Shown: positions 28,215 to 37,967 of the stretch, in pieces
Layout of the letters: every line of letters begins with the position of its first letter
Numbering within the stretch: the stretch's first letter is position 1
Assembly (NCBI GenBank): GCA_900550465.1
Contig: URSC01000016.1
Location: 1 to 55,324, forward strand
Source: an uncultured Alistipes sp.
Lineage (GTDB): Bacteria > Bacteroidota > Bacteroidia > Bacteroidales > UBA932
Length of the DNA stretch: 55,324 nucleotides
Direction of reading: 5' to 3'
Translations under genes and position numbers: made by a program
The notes under the pieces: model-generated
The model's input: only the letters and a program-made list of their open reading frames with translations
What the model was told of the DNA's origin: nothing
The model's database searches: none

Positions 28215-29174
28215 TTACATTGACCAGCGGAGAATACATGCACCGGTAGTGAATCCTGCTCCGAAAGCACTGAGCAGCAGCATTTCTCCTGTTTTTAATT
28301 GATTACCTCTGTTGAGGTCGTCCAGCAGTGCGGGAATCGAGGCCGACGATGTGTTGCCGTACCTGTCCAGGTTGAAGGGGAACTTGCTCTTGTCCTGGTT
28401 CACGAAGTGCCGGATGGACTCGATGATGCGGACATTGGCCTGATGCAGCACATACAGGTCTATCTCATCGGCAGTCATTCCGGCCATGGTCAGCACCTTG
28501 TCTATATCCTTGATGGATGAGGACACTGCGAGCTTGAAGACATCCTGGCCGTTCATCACCACGCCCTCGGTATCGACCTCCTCCTTGGTAATGAAGGGAG
28601 TCGGCTGAAGCTTGCGCTTCTGATAGAGGGCCTCCACCTTGCAGTGGGTGGACACGCGGATGGCCTTCAGGTCATCACCCTTGGTCACTACGACAGCGCC
28701 GGCGGCATCTCCGAAGAGGATGCAGGAGGAGCGGTCATGCCAGTTCATCATGCGGGCGGGCTCCTCAGCGCAGACTATGAGGATGTTCCTCATGTCCTTC
28801 TTGGTCGCCAGATACGCCTCGGCGACATCGAGGGCGTAGATAAAGCCGGTGCAGGCGCAGTTGATGTCCATCGTCGGACAGGTAGCGCCTATCATACCCT
28901 GTATCACGCAGCCCAGTCCGGGGGTGACATACTCGTTCACCACATTGGAACAGATGATAAAATCCACGTCCTCGGATGTTATCCCGGCGTTCTCCATAGC
29001 GTTACGAGCGGCCGTCGCGGCCAGATCCTCCAGATTCTCGGAGGAGATGACACGCCTCTCATGGATACCTGTACGGGTCACGATCCACTCGTCGCTGGTA
29101 TCCAGAAAATTCTCCAGCATCGAGTTGGTCACGACCTTGGAGGGGCGTGCACTGCCAGTTCCTATTATTCTCAT
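28215..29174 (-). CDS. fabH: 3-oxoacyl-ACP synthase III
   Basis: A 319-residue enzyme that condenses an acyl-CoA primer with malonyl-ACP. The Cys-His-Asn triad is C108 (CACTGF), H244 (LHQANVRI) and N274 (GNTSSASI). It leads the fab cluster, 11 bases before fabF, under a near-perfect promoter. Confidence 0.96.
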   Translation of the reverse strand: MRIIGTGSARPSKVVTNSMLENFLDTSDEWIVTRTGIHERRVISSENLEDLAATAARNAMENAGITSEDVDFIICSNVVNEYVTPGLGCVIQGMIGATCPTMDINCACTGFIYALDVAEAYLATKKDMRNILIVCAEEPARMMNWHDRSSCILFGDAAGAVVVTKGDDLKAIRVSTHCKVEALYQKRKLQPTPFITKEEVDTEGVVMNGQDVFKLAVSSSIKDIDKVLTMAGMTADEIDLYVLHQANVRIIESIRHFVNQDKSKFPFNLDRYGNTSSASIPALLDDLNRGNQLKTGEMLLLSAFGAGFTTGACILRWSM

Positions 29175-29203
29175 ACTTTTAGCTAACTTTTGTTAAAATC
29201 GCG

Positions 29204-29234
29204 CAAAAATATACATTTTGGCGAAAATATCAAA
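29204..29234 (-). promoter_or_regulatory. promoter of the fabHFZG cluster
   Basis: The minus strand has TTTG (29234-29231), exactly 19 bases, then TATTTTTG (29211-29204), 29 bases before the fabH ATG. The -33 element directly abuts the ftcD stop codon. Confidence 0.8.
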
Positions 29235-30932
29235 TCAGCCTATCTTGGAGTTGACTATCTCAATAACCTTTGCCTCCTGTTTCACAGCCTCTTCCGCGAT
29301 GACTGCCGCCTCGGCTACGAGAGCATCGGCTTTTTCGCGGTCCTTCAGGCCAGAGGCATTGATCTTCACATTGAGGAAGGCACCGAGGACTGCGGAACGG
29401 GCTGCGAGCGCACCCACACCTGCATCGGATACGGAGTTGGGATTACCCTCCGAGGCCATTGCCTCCACCAGCTCGAAGACCTTGAAAGAAGCCTTCATCG
29501 TCCTCAGAGGCACCTCGGTGGCATAGAGAGTGGCCTCCTGCATGGCGGCTGCGCGTGCGGCCTTCTCCTCATCAGTCTTCTTGGGCAGGGACATGGCGTC
29601 CATGATACGGTTGAATGCGGCAGTATCCTCGTCCACCAGGTGCAGCAGCTCGTACATCAGTTCCTGTCCCTTCTCAGCCCACTCGGAGAACTTGGGGCAC
29701 TGGTCATCCCAGCCTCTCTTGTGCGAGGACAGGTTGGCCACCATGGCTCCGAGAGCGGCTCCGAGGGAGCCCATGTATGCGGATATCGATCCGCCGCCGG
29801 GAGCCGGAGACTCGCGGGAGGTCTCCTCAGCGAAGCCGCGGACGGTCAGGTCCACCAGTTTGGGAGTCCTGTCACTGTCCTCGAGGATGTACTCGATGAC
29901 CTTCTCGCGGGGATTGAAAGGCTTGAGATCATCCAGTCCCATGGACTTTACGGCTATCTTTATAATGTCCTCCTCGGGGATACCGCAGGAGCGGTTCTGC
30001 TTGGTCAGATAGTGCTTGCCGGCGTCGATGAGCACCTTCTTGGGGATAAGGCCGACTATCTCCGAGCCGGTAACCCTCAGACCGCGGGCGTGAGCCTTCT
30101 CACACACCTCGTCGAAGGCCACATGGACGGGAGTGACGTTGATATTTGTCACATTCATGGATACCTGGGCGATACCGTACTCCTCGATGAACCAGCCGAT
30201 AGCCTTGCAGCCTTTCAGGGTTCCGGGAATCCATACCACCTCGCCGTTCTCATCCTTCACCACCTTTCCGGTGATGGGGTCGCCCTCTCTCTTCTTGCGG
30301 CCCTTCTCGCGCACGTCGAAGGCCACTGAGTTGGCACGGCGGGTGGATATGGTGTTGAGGTTATAGTTGATGGCCACGAGGAAATCCCTGGCGCCCACCG
30401 CAGTAGCACCTGTACGGGCGGTAAAGTCGTCGATGACGGCCGGACCGAAATCGGGTTTCTCCCCGTCGGCAAACCTCTTGGCCAGGCCCTCGTACTCGCC
30501 TGCACGGCATACGGCCAGATTCCTGCGTGCCTCGGTATAGGCAGCGCTCTCATAGCAGAATACCGGGATTCCCAGTTCCTCGCCTATCCTCTTGGCCAGG
30601 GTGCGGGCATACTCGGCGCACTCCTCCATAGTCACGCCTGCGATGGGCACGAGAGGGCACACGTCAGTGGCGCCCATACGGGGATGCTCGCCGTGATGAT
30701 GCCTCATGTCGATAATCTCGGAGGCCTTCCTTACTGCGCGGAAAGCAGCCTCCATGACCTTCTCGGGCTCTCCCACGAAAGTCACCACCGTACGGTTGGT
30801 GGCCGCACCGGGATCCACGTCCAGGAGCTTTACACCCTCGACACTCTCAGCGGCGTCGGTAATCTGTTTGATAATCTGCATATCGCGTCCCTCGCTGAAG
30901 TTGGGAACGCACTCGATAAGTTTACGTGTCAT
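29235..30932 (-). CDS. ftcD: glutamate formimidoyltransferase / formimidoyltetrahydrofolate cyclodeaminase
   Basis: This 565-residue bifunctional enzyme moves the formimino group from formiminoglutamate to tetrahydrofolate and then releases ammonia. The N-terminal transferase domains begin CVPNFSEGRD and contain GEHPRMGATDVCP (about residues 78-90). The C-terminal cyclodeaminase (about 360-565) has the folate-binding SPAPGGGSISAYMG. The domain order matches animal FTCD and Bacteroidota homologues. It is last of the hutH-hutI-ftcD operon, 23 bases after hutI. Confidence 0.95.
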   Translation of the reverse strand: MTRKLIECVPNFSEGRDMQIIKQITDAAESVEGVKLLDVDPGAATNRTVVTFVGEPEKVMEAAFRAVRKASEIIDMRHHHGEHPRMGATDVCPLVPIAGVTMEECAEYARTLAKRIGEELGIPVFCYESAAYTEARRNLAVCRAGEYEGLAKRFADGEKPDFGPAVIDDFTARTGATAVGARDFLVAINYNLNTISTRRANSVAFDVREKGRKKREGDPITGKVVKDENGEVVWIPGTLKGCKAIGWFIEEYGIAQVSMNVTNINVTPVHVAFDEVCEKAHARGLRVTGSEIVGLIPKKVLIDAGKHYLTKQNRSCGIPEEDIIKIAVKSMGLDDLKPFNPREKVIEYILEDSDRTPKLVDLTVRGFAEETSRESPAPGGGSISAYMGSLGAALGAMVANLSSHKRGWDDQCPKFSEWAEKGQELMYELLHLVDEDTAAFNRIMDAMSLPKKTDEEKAARAAAMQEATLYATEVPLRTMKASFKVFELVEAMASEGNPNSVSDAGVGALAARSAVLGAFLNVKINASGLKDREKADALVAEAAVIAEEAVKQEAKVIEIVNSKIG

Positions 30933-30955
30933 GTCGGTTTATTATTTTTCTGTTT

Positions 30956-32215
30956 TTAATATTTTTTTCCGTTCAGTATTGTTGTCTCTATAAGCTGTGA
31001 TGTAAAACTGTAGGGAACAAATTCGTATGAGGGTATCTTCTTGGTAATGAAGAGTGAGGCCTTCTTGCCGGGGGTAATGCTCCCGTATTCGGAAGCTGTG
31101 CCCATGGCAAACGCACCGTTGACGGTCGCAGCGTTGAGCACTGTCTCGGGAGTCAGATGCATCTTGATCATGGCCAGGGCCATCATGAACTTCATGTCTC
31201 CGGAGGGGCAGGAGCCGGGGTTGTAGTTGGAGGCAATGGCCAGCGGCAGGTCATACTCCAGCATGTCCTTCGCCTTAGGATAATCCATATCCAGGAAAAA
31301 TGTAGCACCGGGCAGGAGCGTCGCGATGGTCCCGCTGCCCTGCAGGGCCTTGAACTCCTCAGGGCCGGTAAACTCGAGATGGTCGACAGAGGCGGCGCCA
31401 TAGCGCACGCCCACCTGCACTCCGCCGGAAAAACTCATCTGGTTGGCATGCACCTTCGGAACCATGCCGTACTTAGCAGCGGCCTCGAAGATCCGGGAAG
31501 CATCCTCCACAGTGAAGAATCCCTCCTCTACGAAAATATCCACGTAGTCGGCCAGTCCCTCGGCGGCGACGGCCGGCATGATCTCACGGACTATCTCGTC
31601 CACATACCCCTCCCGGTTGCCTTTATAGCGGGCGGGCACGGCGTGGGCCCCGAGGAAGGTGGTGCGGACCCGGAGCGGGGTCTCCTCCTCCACCCTGCGG
31701 GCAACCCGGAGCATCTTGACCTCATCCTCGACGGTGAGGCCGTAACCGCTCTTGATCTCCACCGCACCGGTGCCCAGGGAGATTATCTCATACGCACGGA
31801 CCAGGGTCTGCTGCAGGAGGTCATCCTCCGGGGTATTGTGCAGCAGCTCCACCGAATTGAGGATACCGCCGCCCCGGCGGGCGATCTCCTGATAGGAGAG
31901 GCCGCGCAGCTTGTCCATGAACTCCATCTCGCGGCTGCCGGCATAGACCAGATGGGTGTGGGAGTCGCAGTAGGAAGGGAACACCATCCTCCCCTCGGCG
32001 TCAATCACCCCTTCCGCAGAGCGCTCCAGCGCTTCCAGTTCCTCCGGCCGGAGGTCCTGCATTCTGCCGAGGCGGGAGATACGGTCTCCCTCCGTCAGCA
32101 GCCAGGCGCCGTCAAGACAGGGCAGCGACAGCATCTCCTCTCCCCGCAACGGGGCAGAGGGAGCCGCTTCCCGCACATTGACAAGCTTTTTTATATTTTT
32201 TATAAAAATTGACAT
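30956..32215 (-). CDS. hutI: imidazolonepropionase
   Basis: A 419-residue amidohydrolase that opens the imidazolone ring in histidine degradation. Metal ligands H86 and H88 lie in CDSHTHLVYAG, with H256 in KVHANQMSF. At the position where most family members have the metal- and water-binding aspartate (SDYNPGS or TDFNPGS), this protein reads ASNYNPGSCPSG, giving N330. Overall length and context support the assignment. It starts two bases after the hutH stop. Confidence 0.92.
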   Translation of the reverse strand: MSIFIKNIKKLVNVREAAPSAPLRGEEMLSLPCLDGAWLLTEGDRISRLGRMQDLRPEELEALERSAEGVIDAEGRMVFPSYCDSHTHLVYAGSREMEFMDKLRGLSYQEIARRGGGILNSVELLHNTPEDDLLQQTLVRAYEIISLGTGAVEIKSGYGLTVEDEVKMLRVARRVEEETPLRVRTTFLGAHAVPARYKGNREGYVDEIVREIMPAVAAEGLADYVDIFVEEGFFTVEDASRIFEAAAKYGMVPKVHANQMSFSGGVQVGVRYGAASVDHLEFTGPEEFKALQGSGTIATLLPGATFFLDMDYPKAKDMLEYDLPLAIASNYNPGSCPSGDMKFMMALAMIKMHLTPETVLNAATVNGAFAMGTASEYGSITPGKKASLFITKKIPSYEFVPYSFTSQLIETTILNGKKY

Positions 32216-32217
32216 TT

Positions 32218-33714
32218 TTAAATTTCTGCGTTCTTAATAAAATCTATGGAATCCTTGATACGGGTGTACATCACCGTATCTTCCTCCACGAAAGGTACAG
32301 TCCTGCGGTAGTCCTCGAAGAATTTCTCGATTACGGGAGAGGACTTGCCGGCACCGGCGCGATGACGGAACTCGAGGGCCTGGGCCGCGTTCAGCATCTC
32401 GATGCCGAGAATCTTCTCGACATTCTCGATTACTCTGACGCATTTGGTAGCGGCGTTGGCACCCATGCTGACATGGTCCTCCTGACCCTGGGAAGAGTCG
32501 ATGGTATCGACCACACAGGGAGTGCACAGCTGCTTGTTCTGGCTGACTATGGATGCAGCGGCGTACTGAGGAATCATGAAGCCGGAGTTCAGTCCGGACT
32601 TGGCCACCAGGAAGGAGGGGAGTCCCCTCTTGCCGGAAATCAGCTGGTAGGTACGGCGCTCGGAGATGGAACCCAGCTCCGCCATGGCGATGGCCAGGAA
32701 ATCCAGGGTGATGGAAAGAGGCTGTCCGTGGAAATTGCCGGCGGAAATGACCTGGTCCTCGTCGGGAAGGACGGTAGGGTTGTCCGTTGCGCTGTTGACC
32801 TCGGTCATGAATACACTCTCCACATACCCGAGCGCGTCCTTGGACGCCCCGTGCACCTGAGGCACACAGCGGAAGGAGTAGGGATCCTGCACCTCCTTGC
32901 CGGGTCCGTCGATGAGCTGGCTGCCCTGGAGATAACCGAGGATGACGCGGGCCGTCTCCATCTGTCCCTTGTGAGGACGGACGGCATGCACACCGGGGGT
33001 GAAAGGCTCCTTGCGGCCGTTGAAGGCCTCTAGGGAGACGGTGGCTATCTTGTCGGCAGCCGCCGATATATGCTTTGCATGACACAGGCACCATACGGCA
33101 TGGGCCAGCATGAACTGGGTGCCGTTGAGAAGTGCCAAGCCCTCTTTCGACGCCAGTGTCAGAGGCTTCCAGCCGAAGAGTTTCTCCAGCTCGCTTCCGG
33201 GATATCTCCTGCCCTTATAGTCGAACTCGCCGAGACCCAGCAGAGGCAGACACATATTGGCCAGAGGGGCCAGGTCGCCGGACGCGCCGAGAGAGCCCTG
33301 CTGATATACCACCGGAATCACTCCCTCATTGAAGAAGTCCACCAGCCTCTCCACGGTCTCGACCCTTACTCCGGAGTAGCCGTAGGACAGGGATTTGACC
33401 TTCAGGGCCAGCATAAGGCGCACAATCTCGGGACGCACCTCCTCTCCTACTCCGCATGCGTGGGACATCACCAGATTCTTCTGGAGCTGCGAGAGCTGGT
33501 CGCGGTCCACCGAGACATTGCACAGCGAGCCGAAACCGGTAGTGACTCCATAGATGGGGGTCTTCTGGTTCTTCATCCGCTCGTCCAGATAGTTGCGGCA
33601 TTTTTCTATTCTTTTGCGGGAAGCTTCACCCAGATGCAGGCGGCACTCAGGATTCATAAGGTTCCTGATATCGCCGAAAGAGTGCTGCAGGGTGTCTATA
33701 TCAAACTGTATCAT
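32218..33714 (-). CDS. hutH: histidine ammonia-lyase
   Basis: A 498-residue enzyme that deaminates histidine to urocanate. The self-forming MIO cofactor is from A144-S145-G146 in GSLGASGDLAP, and the catalytic tyrosine is Y55 before GVTTGFG. Full length. First gene of the operon; TACATTTG (plus 33744-33751) lies 29 bases before the ATG on the minus strand as a likely -7 element. Confidence 0.96.
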   Translation of the reverse strand: MIQFDIDTLQHSFGDIRNLMNPECRLHLGEASRKRIEKCRNYLDERMKNQKTPIYGVTTGFGSLCNVSVDRDQLSQLQKNLVMSHACGVGEEVRPEIVRLMLALKVKSLSYGYSGVRVETVERLVDFFNEGVIPVVYQQGSLGASGDLAPLANMCLPLLGLGEFDYKGRRYPGSELEKLFGWKPLTLASKEGLALLNGTQFMLAHAVWCLCHAKHISAAADKIATVSLEAFNGRKEPFTPGVHAVRPHKGQMETARVILGYLQGSQLIDGPGKEVQDPYSFRCVPQVHGASKDALGYVESVFMTEVNSATDNPTVLPDEDQVISAGNFHGQPLSITLDFLAIAMAELGSISERRTYQLISGKRGLPSFLVAKSGLNSGFMIPQYAAASIVSQNKQLCTPCVVDTIDSSQGQEDHVSMGANAATKCVRVIENVEKILGIEMLNAAQALEFRHRAGAGKSSPVIEKFFEDYRRTVPFVEEDTVMYTRIKDSIDFIKNAEI

Positions 33715-33743
33715 ACATTTGGGGTTTTTAGTCGTTTAACCTA

Positions 33744-33751
33744 CAAATGTA
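33744..33751 (-). promoter_or_regulatory. -7 element of the hut operon
   Basis: The minus strand reads TACATTTG, a full consensus match, 29 bases before hutH. No -33 TTTG at normal spacing. Confidence 0.5.
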
Positions 33752-33761
33752 TAAAAAATTC

Positions 33762-35729
33762 TCATCTCTCCACCCAGATGAGCGGCTTTCTGCTGTCGAT
33801 TTCCTCAATTATGCCTTCCATGTAGCCCTCAAAGTACTTTGCCGAGAACTTGAATTCCGGGAAATACGGCGAAGGCACCGACATGGCGCGCCGCGAGGGA
33901 CGGACTCCCCGCAAAGTGACATCATAGCGCGTGGCCGGTCTCAGTTCCGGCGTCCAGTTGAAATCCCTCAGACGGCTGTCCTCTGGTGTGAGCTCGCCCA
34001 CCGGATACGCATCGCTCTTTACGTTCTCCATGTAGAGTATGCGCTGCAGCTCTCCGTCCTTGAGGCGTCCTGTCATCAGACGGCACTCCTTACGGTTCAT
34101 CGTTGTAATGACCGAGTCCTCCGCGAGATAAAACATAGCCGTTACTCCTCCCAGCGCATCGAACCGGGATATCTGGCTGCCGTCGAAATAGCCTATCATT
34201 TCAGGAGACTTTATCTGATGATAGTACTTCCCGTCCTCCTCTTCCGAAATAACGAAGGCATTGGAATACAGGAAACCCTTGTCCAGAGCCTCTCCGCTCA
34301 TGAGAAACTGCATGCTGTCGGCAGTGATCTGGCTCTTGATCTCATACCAGAGGACCGGAGCCGTGTACAGGCGGGCTATCGAATCAATGGAGCCGAAAAG
34401 CAGGGAGTCGCACTTGACCTGTATGTCACTCTTGAAAATACGGACATTGTGATATGCTTCCAGGAAGGAGACCTCTGTAGTGTCTGGCGGAGGGGGCACT
34501 GCTACGGTATCGGCCACTGACAGCGTGTCCTCATACGGGCCATAGGGCATCGGCAGAGTCCCAGGGCTCTTCATCACGGCTGACGCCCCTCCGCCTCCGG
34601 AGGATTTCAACTGCCTTCCTGCGGCACCGCCGGAAGATCTTCCGGCAGCGTCCTTGCTCTTTTTCTGCTCAAGAGGATCCACCTGGGCGGATTCGTATCT
34701 CTGCCTGGCCTCCGCCACCACCGCGCTGTCGATCTCAAACATGCGCTTAGTATAATACAGCATGAAATCGGAGGCCATGAAAATGGAATCCCTGGCCTCT
34801 CCCTCCTCCTCATTGACAAGAACCAGTGCCGGCTCACGGTACAGCTCGGCCCGGCGGGGTGAGTTCCAGAACCTCAGTTCTCCGGCCAGGGCCAGGGCAT
34901 TGTCCACTGTATCCAGAAGCTGCACGTTGCCGAGCAGACGGGAATATTCCGCTGCCCTGTCATAGTAGAGAGTGTCGCACCAAAGCTCGTATTCGGCGGT
35001 AAGGATATGCACGTCCCGGCGGAAATAGAATTTCTCGACGGTCCTCTCATACCGTCCCGCTCCGGCGGATATCTCATTGTCCCCGTACCAGCCGCGGGTG
35101 CTGCCGCGGAAGACAGCCACCTCGTTTCCGGTATTGTACTCGAGGGAATCGCAGACGAAAAACAGGGAGTCCGAGAACATCTCCACCTGCCCGATGAAGT
35201 CGAAGCGTTCGTCAGGAGAGCTGTATCTGCCGGTAACGCTCTCTATGAGATTGCCGTCGGCATCCTTCATCGCTCCTCCCCGGTAGAAGAAGGCCGTGCT
35301 GTCCTTTGTATTGTAGTCCAGATAATTGGTCCTTAAAATATTGCTGTCCCTGTCGATGAGTTCCACCAGATGTCCTCTGAACCTGGCCGTATTCGAAGGG
35401 ATATCGTACTTTATGCTGTCTCCTGTCAGGAGTGTTCCGTCCTGCTCTATCCTGATATGACCTTTCGCATCGATATATTCACCGGAGACATTCCAGTACG
35501 CGCTGTCGCACCTGAGATACGTGCCGTTGTGCAGAAACACCGCATTGCCCACGACCTTACGGTACTGCTGCCCGTCCACTTCCACCAGTCTGGCCATGTC
35601 GGCGGATATGAGGCGGACCAGTGAGTCCCGGTCCTCCTGACTGCCCGCACGGCGGCCCTGCGCCTCAAGCGACACCGGCGCGAAGACCAGCAGCAGCGGC
35701 AGCAATATTGTAAGCAGATATCCTTTCAT
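33762..35729 (-). CDS. OstA-like (LptA-type) outer-membrane biogenesis protein
   Basis: A 655-residue exported protein with a signal ending near SLEAQ. The N-terminal two thirds carry repeated short beta units typical of the OstA-like family (YLRCDSAYWN, GTLLTGDSIKYD, SDSLFFVCDSLEYN), a beta-jellyroll like LptA/LptD N-domains that carries lipopolysaccharide across the periplasm. A low-complexity Gly/Ser linker lies at about 375-400. There is no beta-barrel at the C-terminus, so it resembles an extended periplasmic LptA/LptD-N analogue. One base separates it from the SurA-like gene upstream. Confidence 0.85.
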   Translation of the reverse strand: MKGYLLTILLPLLLVFAPVSLEAQGRRAGSQEDRDSLVRLISADMARLVEVDGQQYRKVVGNAVFLHNGTYLRCDSAYWNVSGEYIDAKGHIRIEQDGTLLTGDSIKYDIPSNTARFRGHLVELIDRDSNILRTNYLDYNTKDSTAFFYRGGAMKDADGNLIESVTGRYSSPDERFDFIGQVEMFSDSLFFVCDSLEYNTGNEVAVFRGSTRGWYGDNEISAGAGRYERTVEKFYFRRDVHILTAEYELWCDTLYYDRAAEYSRLLGNVQLLDTVDNALALAGELRFWNSPRRAELYREPALVLVNEEEGEARDSIFMASDFMLYYTKRMFEIDSAVVAEARQRYESAQVDPLEQKKSKDAAGRSSGGAAGRQLKSSGGGGASAVMKSPGTLPMPYGPYEDTLSVADTVAVPPPPDTTEVSFLEAYHNVRIFKSDIQVKCDSLLFGSIDSIARLYTAPVLWYEIKSQITADSMQFLMSGEALDKGFLYSNAFVISEEEDGKYYHQIKSPEMIGYFDGSQISRFDALGGVTAMFYLAEDSVITTMNRKECRLMTGRLKDGELQRILYMENVKSDAYPVGELTPEDSRLRDFNWTPELRPATRYDVTLRGVRPSRRAMSVPSPYFPEFKFSAKYFEGYMEGIIEEIDSRKPLIWVER

Positions 35730-35730
35730 C

Positions 35731-37092
35731 CTACTTTACCCAACCGTCCCTTCTGAAATCACATTTCTGGAACATAGGGTCAATGACGATATAGGTGGTC
35801 TCCTGTTTTTCCTTGATGAACTTTTCTATTTCCCGAACTGACTTCTGATTAGTAGCGATGTCCAGCAGAACATTGAAATCCTCCTCGAACGATGCGGGAT
35901 GGGACGGACGGATCTTCTCCAGACGTACTATCTTATATACGGTATTGCCGCTGCGGCCCTCGTCATCCACGGACTCGAAAGGCTGGGAGATTTCCCCTTC
36001 CTTCATGTTTTTCAACACATTGTAATCCGCCGGCTTCAGGCGGTCCACATCGAACATGGGAGCACCGGTGGCAGGATCGGAGACCTGTCCTCCGTTGGTA
36101 CGGCTCTTTGCATCCTGCGAATAGATTCTGGCCGCCTGGTCAAATGTAAGGCTGTCCTCGAGAACGACGGTGCGTATCGAGTCAAGACGGATGAACGCGG
36201 AGTCGCGGTCCTCGACCGTGTATTTCGGCTTCAGGAGGATATGGCGTGCATTGAACATGTCTCCGCTCTTGGTTATGAGCTGGATTATATGAAAGCCGTC
36301 CGGAGTCTCCACTATCGGGGATACCTGTCCCTCCTTGAGCGACATGGCCGCATCGCTGAAAGCTGGCCAGAATATGGACCTGGAAGCCATGCCCAGCTCA
36401 CCGCCCCTCATCGCGCTGCCCGGATCCTCGGAATAAAGGGTCGCCAGCACCGACAGTTTCTCTCCGTCCAGAATTCTCTGACGGAACTCCAGCATACGCT
36501 CGCGCACTGCCAGCTTAGCCCTCTCCACATTGGGATACAGCACGATCTGGCTGTACTGATACTGGGTAGGAATTATGGGCAGGCTGTCCTTGGGAGCGGA
36601 TTTATAGAACTGCTGTACCTCCTTGGGGGTCACCTCCGTAATCTTGCCGGCCACTTCCCGCTGCATTTCCTGAGCCAGATTCTGCTCCATGAAAGTCTCC
36701 CTCCACTCCTGACGCAGCTTATGGAGCGGCTTGCCGAAATATTTCTCCACCTGCTCCTCTCCACCCAGCTGGGAAAGGATGTTGTTTACCCTGTCCTCCA
36801 GCGCAGCGTCGACCATATCCGGATTGACTGCAAGGCTGTCGAGCTGAGCCTGAGTATAGAAAAGCTTGGAGACCATCATATTCTCCAGTACCTCGCATCT
36901 CAGGTTCCTGTCCGAGACATAACCCTGAAACTGCATCATCTGCACCTCCGACTCAATCTGCGAAAGCAGAATCATGCTGTTGCCCACCAATGCTACGGTC
37001 TTGTCTATGATTCCGTCATATTTCTGGGCAGAAAGTGTGGAAAGGGGCATCACCGCCAGGGCGAGTGCCGCCAGAACAGCTTTTATCTTCAT
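35731..37092 (-). CDS. SurA-like periplasmic peptidyl-prolyl isomerase
   Basis: A 453-residue protein with a signal ending LSAQ. A SurA-type N-terminal chaperone domain (about 25-170) is followed by two parvulin-like domains: residues about 175-270 with GGELGMASRSIF, and about 278-395 with NARHILLKPKY and NGGQVSD. SurA helps fold outer-membrane proteins. It lies between a second SurA-like gene and the OstA-like gene with one-base gaps, so these three are surely one envelope-assembly unit. Confidence 0.9.
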   Translation of the reverse strand: MKIKAVLAALALAVMPLSTLSAQKYDGIIDKTVALVGNSMILLSQIESEVQMMQFQGYVSDRNLRCEVLENMMVSKLFYTQAQLDSLAVNPDMVDAALEDRVNNILSQLGGEEQVEKYFGKPLHKLRQEWRETFMEQNLAQEMQREVAGKITEVTPKEVQQFYKSAPKDSLPIIPTQYQYSQIVLYPNVERAKLAVRERMLEFRQRILDGEKLSVLATLYSEDPGSAMRGGELGMASRSIFWPAFSDAAMSLKEGQVSPIVETPDGFHIIQLITKSGDMFNARHILLKPKYTVEDRDSAFIRLDSIRTVVLEDSLTFDQAARIYSQDAKSRTNGGQVSDPATGAPMFDVDRLKPADYNVLKNMKEGEISQPFESVDDEGRSGNTVYKIVRLEKIRPSHPASFEEDFNVLLDIATNQKSVREIEKFIKEKQETTYIVIDPMFQKCDFRRDGWVK

Positions 37093-37093
37093 G

Positions 37094-37942
37094 TTATTCT
37101 TTATAAATTTTCAATTTCTCTGAACCTATCGCATCATTAAGCAGATTTCGTTCCAAACTTGTCAGAAGTTCCTGTTTTCTACGGCTGAGTATCACATCCC
37201 TGATCATGTCGCGGCAGTATTCGTATGGTGCCTGGCGGCCTGCAGGCACATAATCGCTGACGGATATCAGGTACGCGTAACCGAGATAACTCTTCTCCAC
37301 ATAGGACTTTCCGTCAAGCAAAGAAGCCATTGTTCCCGCATCCATGCCCATACCGTCCACTATCGCATCCAGGGCTACCCACTCATCGAAAAAATAATAT
37401 TTGTCCGCAGACGTATAGCACAGCTGGTCCAGACGGTCCATGTCCTCCCTTACATGAGAGCGGTACAGGGACTTGATGGGGTTGAGGTTGGGCGAGTTCT
37501 CGCTCACCTTTATATATATGCCCTTAATCAGCGGCTGATGGGTGATGAAACTCCCCGGATGAGCCTCATAGAAATCCCGGTACTCCTGCTCTGAGATCAC
37601 AGTGTCCAGCCGCTGCTCCACATACTGCTGCTCGTATCTGTAGACCAGCAGCTGCTGTCTGTACTCCTCCAGCTGCGCCGCCACATCGCGGTCAGCCTTG
37701 GACAGACGGCTCTCGGCCATATCCAGAAGCAGACGGTCCTTTGCCCACGAATGAATATAACGCTCGACCATACGGATACTGTCCTCCGGCGAGAACCCCT
37801 TGATGTTAAGGTTTTCTATCTCACTGCGGTACAGCACGTCCTTGCCGACTCTCGCGACCACCTCCCCTTTGAAGAGGCGGTCGCAGAGGCGGCATGACGT
37901 CATACTGAGGCACATCAGCAGTATCCAGACAGCCTTTTTCAT
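37094..37942 (-). CDS. SurA-N-like lipoprotein
   Basis: A 282-residue protein with lipoprotein signal MTSC (Cys17). Its mature start GEVVARVGKDVLYRSEIENL matches the N-terminal segment of SurA/PpiD-like chaperones, and helices rich in Glu and Arg follow. A parvulin catalytic domain is not convincing, so it may act as a chaperone only. The reading frame ends one base before the SurA-like gene and starts 25 bases after guaB. Confidence 0.75.
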   Translation of the reverse strand: MKKAVWILLMCLSMTSCRLCDRLFKGEVVARVGKDVLYRSEIENLNIKGFSPEDSIRMVERYIHSWAKDRLLLDMAESRLSKADRDVAAQLEEYRQQLLVYRYEQQYVEQRLDTVISEQEYRDFYEAHPGSFITHQPLIKGIYIKVSENSPNLNPIKSLYRSHVREDMDRLDQLCYTSADKYYFFDEWVALDAIVDGMGMDAGTMASLLDGKSYVEKSYLGYAYLISVSDYVPAGRQAPYEYCRDMIRDVILSRRKQELLTSLERNLLNDAIGSEKLKIYKE

Positions 37943-37967
37943 CTCACTGCGGGCAGAGTGCCGTGTG

